Of a DNA stretch of 64,000 bases, positions 57,967 through 64,000 are shown piece after piece. The DNA lies in assembly GCF_002904335.1 (NCBI RefSeq), contig NZ_PPHF01000030.1, forward strand, positions 310,001 through 374,000, in the 5' to 3' direction. Below the pieces are notes generated by a model. It worked only from the letters and a program-made list of their open reading frames with translations, was not told the origin of the DNA and did not search any database. Within the stretch, counting starts at the first letter, position 1; the number at the start of each line of letters is the position of its first letter. The stretch comes from Amycolatopsis sp. CA-126428 (GTDB taxonomy: Bacteria > Actinomycetota > Actinomycetes > Mycobacteriales > Pseudonocardiaceae). Made by a program: the position numbers and the translations under genes.

Positions 57967-59457
57967 TCAGAACCAGCGGCGCACGGCCCGTTCGAACGAG
58001 CCGGAGTCCGGGACGCGGTCGCCGGCCCACGCGACGATGCCGTCCGGCCGGATCAGCACCGCGCCGAAGCCCAGGTCGTCCCGCGCCGGGCCGGCCACGT
58101 ACCGGATCCGGTCGGGGTACCGCAGCGCCACCTCCCGCAGGGGCGCGTCCACGCCGAAGTCGAGCGTGACGCCGAGGCCGTCCTGCAGCAGGTCGCCGAC
58201 GCGGGTTCCGTTGGCCAGCACGAAGTCCGGGGCGTTGTGGCCGGCCAGGCCGTGGCCGCCCAGGTCGTAGTGCAGCGAAGTACCGCTGGTGCGCTCGAAG
58301 ACGTACGTCGTGCCGTCGCGGGTGGCCAGCAGGTCGCGGACCACGGACCGGATCGCGCGGGAATGCGGGTCCGGGCGCATGGTCGCCACCTGGGCCCGTG
58401 ACCAGTGGAGCACCCGCGCGCCGACCGGGTGGCGTTCGGCCGGGTACGTGTCGAGCAGGCCGGAAGGGGCGCGCCCGGCCACCGTGGCCGCGAGCTTCCA
58501 GCCCAGGTTCATCGCGTCGCCGAGGCCGAGGTTGAGGCCCTGGCCGCCCAAGGGCGAGTGGATGTGCGCCGCGTCCCCGGCCAGCAGGATGCGGTCGCGG
58601 CGGTACGTGGTCGCCTGCTTCGCGCGGTCGGTGAACGTGGAGGCGAAGTGGACTTCACCGATCGTCACGTCGGTTCCGGACACGCGGCGCAGCACCGACT
58701 GGAGGTGCTCGCGGGCCGGCGGCCGGGACCGGTCGTACGCGCCGCCGTCGAAGTCCATGACGCCCAGGTGGCCCGGCTCGGACATCGTCAGGTACATGCC
58801 CTGCGGGGTCACGGTGAAGCCCGGAGCGAGGAGACCGGGCTCGGCGAGCGTGACCAGCGCGAGGTAGCCGGTCAGCTGCGGCTCGGTGCCGGCGAACTCG
58901 AAGCCGGCCAGCCGCCGGACCGTGCTGCGGCCGCCGTCGCAGCCGACGAGCCAGCGGCCCGGGTACTCCTGCTCCCCGGACCGGGCGACGGCCACCGAGG
59001 CGTCCTGGGTGATCGTCGTGACCGGGACGCCGCGGCGGATCTCGACGCCGAGCTTTCCGGCCCGCTCGGCCAGGACCGTCTCCACCGCCTCGAGACTGGT
59101 CATGATGCCGTCCAGCGCCGGGCTGGGCAGCCGGTACGGCAGGCGGGTGAGGTCGACGTCGGCCGGGTCGACGGGCGTTCCGGCGAAGTGGCCGGCCGAC
59201 CGCGGCGGGGCCGGCTCGTCCGTGACCGGCTGTTCGTCCACACCAGACGCCGCCAGCAGCGGCGCCAGCATCCCGCGGCGGTAGAACGCCTCGACCGAGC
59301 CGCCGGACAGGCCCCGCATGCCGAGCGGGAAGCTCCGCCACGGGGAGCGCGGCTCCGGCTCCCGTTCGAGCACCAGCACCGAACAGCCCGCGAGGCCGAG
59401 CTCGCAGGCCAGGAACAGCCCGACCGGGCCGGCTCCCACGATCACCACGTCGTGCAT
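57967..59457 (-). CDS. FAD-dependent aromatic monooxygenase (PheA/TfdB type)
   Basis: The 496-residue protein starts at ATG 59457. It has the Rossmann FAD motif VVIVGAGPVGLFLACELGLAG, a CDGGRST segment (DG motif), and the second FAD motif ILLAGDAAHIHSPLGGQGLNLGLGD. The C-terminal thioredoxin-like domain (about residues 380-496) is typical of this class. These enzymes hydroxylate aromatic compounds, often polyketides or antibiotics such as rifampicin. The adjacent BTAD regulator and TGTG repeats suggest regulated expression. Confidence 0.92.
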   Translation of the reverse strand: MHDVVIVGAGPVGLFLACELGLAGCSVLVLEREPEPRSPWRSFPLGMRGLSGGSVEAFYRRGMLAPLLAASGVDEQPVTDEPAPPRSAGHFAGTPVDPADVDLTRLPYRLPSPALDGIMTSLEAVETVLAERAGKLGVEIRRGVPVTTITQDASVAVARSGEQEYPGRWLVGCDGGRSTVRRLAGFEFAGTEPQLTGYLALVTLAEPGLLAPGFTVTPQGMYLTMSEPGHLGVMDFDGGAYDRSRPPAREHLQSVLRRVSGTDVTIGEVHFASTFTDRAKQATTYRRDRILLAGDAAHIHSPLGGQGLNLGLGDAMNLGWKLAATVAGRAPSGLLDTYPAERHPVGARVLHWSRAQVATMRPDPHSRAIRSVVRDLLATRDGTTYVFERTSGTSLHYDLGGHGLAGHNAPDFVLANGTRVGDLLQDGLGVTLDFGVDAPLREVALRYPDRIRYVAGPARDDLGFGAVLIRPDGIVAWAGDRVPDSGSFERAVRRWF

Positions 59458-59503
59458 GACAAACCACTTTCTCGAGGTCTTGGACGTGCCCCGAGACTGA
59501 CGG

Positions 59504-59555
59504 CCGTCACGCACACGGCGCGCACATCGCGCTCACAGCGCTCACAGCGCTCACA
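59504..59555 (-). promoter_or_regulatory. TGTGAGCG/TGTGCGCG tandem repeats before the monooxygenase
   Basis: On the minus strand the block reads as five consecutive units beginning TGTGAGCGC (three copies, 9 bp apart) then TGTGCGCGCCG and TGTGCGTGACG (11 bp apart). Eleven-base spacing is typical of SARP/BTAD operators. It lies 47-100 bases upstream of the monooxygenase ATG and overlaps the BTAD stop. Confidence 0.6.
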
Positions 59556-62500
59556 ACGCGAGCCGGGCCGGGTCGGCGGCGGCGACGGCGGCCGGCGCCG
59601 CCAGCTCCCAGCCCGCCGTGTACAGCGCGGCGAAGTCGTCCTCGCCCAGTGCGGCCCGGCCCTGGTGGCTGAGCTCGCGGACCTGCGGATCGGTGCGGTC
59701 GTGCGCGCCACGCAGCCGGGCGGCGACGCCGAGCAGCTCGGCCGAGTCCCGCGGCCGCCCGCGTGCTTCGGCGAGCGCGGCCGTGTGCACCGTCACCAGC
59801 GACAGGATCGGCAGGTCCCGGGCCGCCAGCGCCGCCGCGTACGCCGCTCGCCCGGCCCGGTCCGCGCCGGCCGGGTCGCCCAGGGCCAGGCAGAGCGCGG
59901 ACCGCGCCCCGGCGATCAGCGCCCGGGCGTGGTCGGAGGGGAACCCCGTGTCGACGAGCAGCCGGTGTTCGGCGTCGTCGAGCAGGGCACCCGCCCCGGT
60001 CAGGTCGCCCAGGCGCACGCGCAGGCCGGCCTCCCAGCCGTCGATCAGGACGGGTATTTCCGTCGCCGACGCGCGCAGCAGCCGCTCCCGGACCGAGCCG
60101 ATCACCGCCAGCGCCCGGCCGGGTTCGCCGCGCCGGATGTGCAGGTCGATCCAGCGCAGGTCGTTGTAGAGCTGGTCGCCGAGGCTGAGCGTGCCGAACT
60201 CGGCCGCCAGCGCCTGGGCCTCGCGCAGGTCGGCCAGCGCGCCGTCGAGCTCGTCGTAGCGCCGCAGCTGGGCCCGCATCGGCAGCGTCGCCGCCTGGCC
60301 CCACCGGTCGCCGGCCCGCCGGAAGCCGGCCAGCGCCGCCGCCACGTGGACGCCGACCCGGTCGAGCTCGCCCGAGTTTTCGGCGATCTCGGCCTGGAAC
60401 ATGTGGGCCAGCGCCGACAGCCACCCGTCGTCGCCGTCGGCCAGCTGCCGGAAGATCGCGAGTGCGGACTCGTCGCCCAGCAGGAAGAGCAGCATCGGGC
60501 CGAACACGCGGTAGTGGCCGGGCAGCCGCGGGTGCGCCAGCAGCCGTCCGGCCAGCTCGCGCATCTCCGCCCGGTCTTCCGCGGCTTCCCCGGCGGTGAT
60601 CCCGGACAGGATGTCCGCGCGGCTGAGCAGGTGGGCGGCCCGGGCGCAGTCCCGCTCGGGCGTCGGCTCGCCGCCAGGCACCGCCAAGGCCTCGCCCAGC
60701 CAGTAGCCGGCGTCGGAGTCGCGGCCGAACATCTGCCAGTACCAGGTCAGCGCGAGGGCCAGCGCGATCGCGCCGGCGGAGTCGTGGGTGGCGCACAGGT
60801 GACGCAGGGCGGCGACCGCGTTGTCGTACTCGGCGCCGATGACCGCCATGGCCGCCAGCTGGCCGGGCCCGCGCAGCTCGGCGTCGTGGCGGGCGATCAG
60901 CTCGGTGAAGTGGGCGGCGGCCAGGTCGCGAGCCGGGCCGAGGTCGCCGTCGAGGCGTTCGATGCCGTACTCGCGGATGGTTTCGAGCATGCGGTAGCGG
61001 CCGGTGCCGGGCGCGAGCTGCAGCAGCGACCGGTCGACGAGGGCGGCGAGCAGGTCGGGGACCTCGCCGGCGGGCACGCCGGTGCCCGCGCAGACGGCGG
61101 CGGCCGAGGCGGGCGTGACGCCGCCGGGCAGGACGGCGATCCGCTCCGCGACCGTGCGTTCGCGCTCGTCGAGCAGCTCCCAGCTCCACGCGATGACCGC
61201 ACGCAGGGTGCGGTGCCGCGGCGGCGCGGTGCGGCTGCCGGTGGTGAGCAGCCGGAACCGGTCGGCGAGCCCGTCGGCCAGGTCGGGCAGCGACAGCGTC
61301 CGCAACCGGGCGGCGGCCAGCTCGAGGGCCAGCGGCAGGCCGTCCAGGCCGCGGACCACGCGCACGATGTCGGGCAGCGTGGTTTCGTCGACGGCGAAAC
61401 CGGGGCGCACGGCGGCGGCCCGCTCGGTGAACAACCGCACCGAGGCCACCGCACGGACGTCGTCGTCCGGGCCGGGCAGGGCGAGCGGCCCCAGCGGTAC
61501 CAGTGCTTCGCCGTCCACGGCGAGCGGTTCGCGGCTGGTGGCGAGCACCCGCAGGGCGGGGCAGCGGGGCAGCAGCGTCGCGACCAGGTGGGCCACGGCG
61601 TCGATGAGGTGCTCGCAGTTGTCGATCAGCAGCAGGCTTTCCCGGCCGCCGAGTTCGCTGACGAGCACGGCCAGCTCGTCGGTCCCGGCGCGCTTGCGGG
61701 CGTCGAACACCGCGCTGCCGCGCAGGCCGATCCCGGCGAGCACGGCCGGCGCGACCTTCGCCGGTTCGGTGACGGAGGCGAGGTCGATCAGCCGGACGTC
61801 GTGGCCGTGCCGGCGGGCCGCCTCCAGCGCGAGCCGGGTCTTGCCGGCGCCACCGGGGCCGAGGACGGTGACCAGGCGTCCGGTCGCGAGCAGAGCGGAG
61901 ACGCGCGCGAGGTCGTCGTCGCGGCCGATGAAGCTGGTCAGCGGCGCGGGCAGGGGAACGGGCCGGACCCGGTCCGGGGCAGCAGCCGGCGCCGGAGCGG
62001 GGTGCAGCAGCCGGAGGTGGCGTTCCCGCAGGGCGGTGCCCGGGTCGGCGCCGAGGGCGTCGGCCAGCGTCCGGCGGACCCGCTCGTAGACGGTCAGCGC
62101 TTCGGCCTGACGTCCCTGCGCGGCCAGGGCGTCCATCAGCAGGGCCGCCGCCCGTTCGTGCGCCGGGTGCTCGGCCAGCAGCGCGGTCAGCCGGGCGGCG
62201 GCCGGCTCGGCGCGTCCCAGCGACAACTCGGCTTCGGCGAGGTCGGCGACGGCCTCGATCGACAGCCGGGCCAGCCGGGTCGCGACCGCCGGGGCGACGG
62301 CGGCGATCAGCGCGGGCTCGCCCCACAAGGCCACCGCCTCGGCGAGGGCCGCGCTCGCGGCTTCGGCGTCCCCGGCCCGCAGCCGCTCCCGGCCGGCCGC
62401 GGTGAGCTGCTCGAAGCGCAGGGCGTCCACGTCGGCCACCGCCAGCCGGTAGCCGCCCGCGATCTGCACGAGCAGGCCGTCGGCCGGGGCGAGGGCGCGG

Positions 62501-62718
62501 CGCAGCCGGGAAACGAGGGTCTGCAGGGCGGAGGCGGTGCCGGACGGCGGTTCGTCGCCCCACACCGCGTCGACCAGCACGCCCGGCTCGACCGCGCGGC
62601 CCCCGGCGAGCGCCAGCCGGACGAGCAGCGCCTGCAACCGCGCGCCCGGGACGGGCAGGACCGTTTCGCCCCGGGACACCTGGAACGTGCCCAGCAGCGT
62701 GATGCGAAGCCCGTCCAT
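59551..62718 (-). CDS. AfsR/BTAD-type transcriptional regulator with NB-ARC ATPase
   Basis: The 1055-residue protein starts at ATG 62718. The N-terminal winged helix (LRITLLGTFQVSRGETVLPV) and BTAD domain (to about residue 250) are followed by an NB-ARC ATPase with Walker A VLGPGGAGKTRLALE and Walker B SLLLIDNCEH, then a long TPR-like region. Members activate antibiotic or catabolic genes and count as STAND-type switches. Repeats of a TGTG-type element occur on both sides of the gene. Confidence 0.93.
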   Translation of the reverse strand: MDGLRITLLGTFQVSRGETVLPVPGARLQALLVRLALAGGRAVEPGVLVDAVWGDEPPSGTASALQTLVSRLRRALAPADGLLVQIAGGYRLAVADVDALRFEQLTAAGRERLRAGDAEAASAALAEAVALWGEPALIAAVAPAVATRLARLSIEAVADLAEAELSLGRAEPAAARLTALLAEHPAHERAAALLMDALAAQGRQAEALTVYERVRRTLADALGADPGTALRERHLRLLHPAPAPAAAPDRVRPVPLPAPLTSFIGRDDDLARVSALLATGRLVTVLGPGGAGKTRLALEAARRHGHDVRLIDLASVTEPAKVAPAVLAGIGLRGSAVFDARKRAGTDELAVLVSELGGRESLLLIDNCEHLIDAVAHLVATLLPRCPALRVLATSREPLAVDGEALVPLGPLALPGPDDDVRAVASVRLFTERAAAVRPGFAVDETTLPDIVRVVRGLDGLPLALELAAARLRTLSLPDLADGLADRFRLLTTGSRTAPPRHRTLRAVIAWSWELLDERERTVAERIAVLPGGVTPASAAAVCAGTGVPAGEVPDLLAALVDRSLLQLAPGTGRYRMLETIREYGIERLDGDLGPARDLAAAHFTELIARHDAELRGPGQLAAMAVIGAEYDNAVAALRHLCATHDSAGAIALALALTWYWQMFGRDSDAGYWLGEALAVPGGEPTPERDCARAAHLLSRADILSGITAGEAAEDRAEMRELAGRLLAHPRLPGHYRVFGPMLLFLLGDESALAIFRQLADGDDGWLSALAHMFQAEIAENSGELDRVGVHVAAALAGFRRAGDRWGQAATLPMRAQLRRYDELDGALADLREAQALAAEFGTLSLGDQLYNDLRWIDLHIRRGEPGRALAVIGSVRERLLRASATEIPVLIDGWEAGLRVRLGDLTGAGALLDDAEHRLLVDTGFPSDHARALIAGARSALCLALGDPAGADRAGRAAYAAALAARDLPILSLVTVHTAALAEARGRPRDSAELLGVAARLRGAHDRTDPQVRELSHQGRAALGEDDFAALYTAGWELAAPAAVAAADPARLAL

Positions 62719-62766
62719 GCCCCGATCTTCGCGCGCCCGGCCTCGTGGCCTCAACGAGGGCGGTGC

Positions 62767-62799
62767 GTGTGAGCGCGGTGTGCGTCCCGTGTGCGCGAC
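62767..62799 (+). promoter_or_regulatory. Three 11-bp direct repeats (GTGTGxGyxxx) before the SGNH gene
   Basis: GTGTGAGCGCG, GTGTGCGTCCC and GTGTGCGCGAC are consecutive 11-mers at 62767, 62778 and 62789. They lie between the divergent BTAD and SGNH genes and match the block at 59504-59555, so the BTAD protein probably binds both. Confidence 0.65.
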
Positions 62800-62843
62800 C
62801 CCCCGCAGCCTTCGGAGGTCAGCACGACCACGGGAGGCAACAG

Positions 62844-64000
62844 ATGACCGACACGAACACCGGCTGGGTCCGCAGCTGGGGCGCCTCGCCCCAATCGCCG
62901 TACGGCGGGCTGGGCTCGCTCGACGACCACCCGCCCTTCGCCGACGTGACGCTCCGCCAGGTGGTGCGCCTCAGCGGCGGCGGACGCCGGGTGCGCGTCC
63001 GCTTCACCAACGAGTTCGGGACCGCGCCCGTCACCATCGGCGCGGCGCGAGTGGGCCTCGCGGTGCCCGGCGGCGGCGTGCGGGACGGGCGCGTGCTGAC
63101 GTTCTCCGGTGCCACCTCCGTCACCATTCCGACGGGCGCACCGATGCTGAGCGATCCGGTGGACCTGCCCGCGGCGGCGTTGACCGAGCTGTCCGTCAGC
63201 CTCTACCTGCCCGAGCGCGTGGACACCTGTACGTGCCACGAACCCGTCTTCGACACCGGCTGGACGATCCCGGGTGACGCCGTCGCGGCTTCGTTGCTGC
63301 CGACGGACGCCACGGTCCTGCCGGTGCGGGCGCTCATCTCCGCGGTCGACGTGGTCCCCGACGCCCCGGCCTCGGCCGTCGTCGTGGTCGGCGACTCGCG
63401 CACCGACGGCGCGGGGTCCACTCCGGACACCCACCACAGCTGGCCGGAGCTGCTGGCCGCGCGGGGCGCGGGTTTCGTCGTCAACCAGGGCATCAGCGGC
63501 AACCGGCTGCTCAACGAAGGCATCGGGGCCGCGGTCCTGGCCCGCTTCGACCGGGACGTGCTGGCGACGCCGGGCCTCGGCGGCGTCGTGTTGTCCGTGG
63601 GTGGCAACGACCTCGCCATCTCCTTCGCCCCGCGCGACGACGGTCCGCTGGCCGACTTCCTGAAGGTGTTCCCCGGCGCACCGGTGACGACGGACGACGT
63701 CATCGCCGGCTACCGGCAGCTGGCGACGCGGGCGCGTGAACGCGGGGTGCGGGTCTACGCCACCACGATCGCGCCCTTCGAAGGCGCCGACGCCTTCACC
63801 CCGGGGTGCGAGGCCGCACGCCAGATGGTGAACGAGTGGATCCGCACCGGCGGCGAGTTCGACGCGGTGCTGGACTTCGACGCCGTCTGGCGCGACCCGG
63901 ACCACCCCAGCCGGATCCGGGAGGATTTCCACTCCGGCGACCACCTGCACGGCAGTGACGCGGGCTACCGCGCACTGGCCGACTCGATCGACCTGGCGCT
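62844..64000 (+). CDS. SGNH/GDSL-family hydrolase, partial at window end
   Basis: ATG 62844 follows GGGAGG. About 385 residues are visible. The N-terminal ~160 residues form a beta-sandwich (RVRFTNEFGTAPVTIGAARV). The SGNH domain has block I VVVVGDSRTDGAG, block III LSVGGNDLAISF and the C-terminal GDHLHGSDAGY with Asp/His of the triad. No signal peptide is visible. Esterase action on a glycan or lipid ester is likely; the gene continues past the window. Confidence 0.87.
   Translation, partial: MTDTNTGWVRSWGASPQSPYGGLGSLDDHPPFADVTLRQVVRLSGGGRRVRVRFTNEFGTAPVTIGAARVGLAVPGGGVRDGRVLTFSGATSVTIPTGAPMLSDPVDLPAAALTELSVSLYLPERVDTCTCHEPVFDTGWTIPGDAVAASLLPTDATVLPVRALISAVDVVPDAPASAVVVVGDSRTDGAGSTPDTHHSWPELLAARGAGFVVNQGISGNRLLNEGIGAAVLARFDRDVLATPGLGGVVLSVGGNDLAISFAPRDDGPLADFLKVFPGAPVTTDDVIAGYRQLATRARERGVRVYATTIAPFEGADAFTPGCEAARQMVNEWIRTGGEFDAVLDFDAVWRDPDHPSRIREDFHSGDHLHGSDAGYRALADSIDLA

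Noticed and set aside
54021-58169. 1382-codon open frame on the plus strand
   Set aside because: It is antisense to the LuxR regulator, has Arg/Gly/Pro-rich composition typical of GC-rich shadow frames and no domain.
58405-62772. 1455-codon open frame on the plus strand
   Set aside because: Antisense shadow of the BTAD regulator and monooxygenase; low-complexity composition.

Overview
The window is high-GC actinobacterial DNA. GTG and TTG starts are common and gene overlaps of the ATGA type are frequent. The order enolase, divIC-like, DUF501, ppx matches the conserved mycobacterial/pseudonocardial cluster, and two good IdeR/DmdR-type iron boxes precede efeUOB. The overall style suggests a Pseudonocardiales member such as Amycolatopsis; this is inference, since no rRNA is present.

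Layout. 1-28.7 kb and 53.2-64 kb look like chromosome. 0-2 kb: PPOX-type protein, SGNH hydrolase, TetR regulator with a dyad operator. 2-5.4 kb: iron importer efeUOB. 5.6-12.4 kb: two lytic transglycosylases flanking the eno cluster and ppx. 12.7-18.3 kb: five-gene peptide ABC transporter with a 25-bp perfect palindrome after the binding-protein gene, followed by an S8 protease. 20.2-25.5 kb: S10 peptidase, a decayed endonuclease V, a family-5 uracil-DNA glycosylase, NDH-2 and a NrtR-like Nudix regulator. 25.7-28.7 kb: a two-gene cassette in which an MTA/SAH-nucleosidase-like enzyme ends with, and a four-TM protein begins with, nearly the same short RHIM/amyloid-like motif. I rate this the best candidate for an undescribed (probably immune) system.

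28.7-53.15 kb is an integrated mobile element. It starts at a tRNA gene with a large serine integrase whose stop codon lies inside the tRNA. It carries a recombinase-like protein lacking the catalytic serine, a DNA methyltransferase, a replication-relaxation family protein, a TraG/VirD4-like coupling ATPase, a non-coding origin-like region with a DnaA box, and many small membrane proteins. Its right half holds cargo: a membrane/secreted pair of unknown function; a six-gene overlapping operon (radical SAM, exonuclease, aldo-keto reductase, broken dTMP kinase, unknown, HATPase-like) beside an XRE/DUF5753 regulator with repeated palindromic sites; and a HEPN plus AAA-TOPRIM/DUF4435-like pair, probably anti-phage, bounded by imperfect direct repeats. 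Two otherwise intact genes in the element are each cut by one in-frame TGA.

53.2-64 kb: SpoU-type methyltransferase, a DUF6328-like membrane protein, a large LuxR ATPase regulator, a tiny secreted protein ending in an EMGYNGVSP-type tandem repeat, an FAD monooxygenase, a BTAD/AfsR-type regulator and an SGNH hydrolase cut by the window end. TGTG-rich 11-bp repeats occur in both promoter regions beside the BTAD gene.
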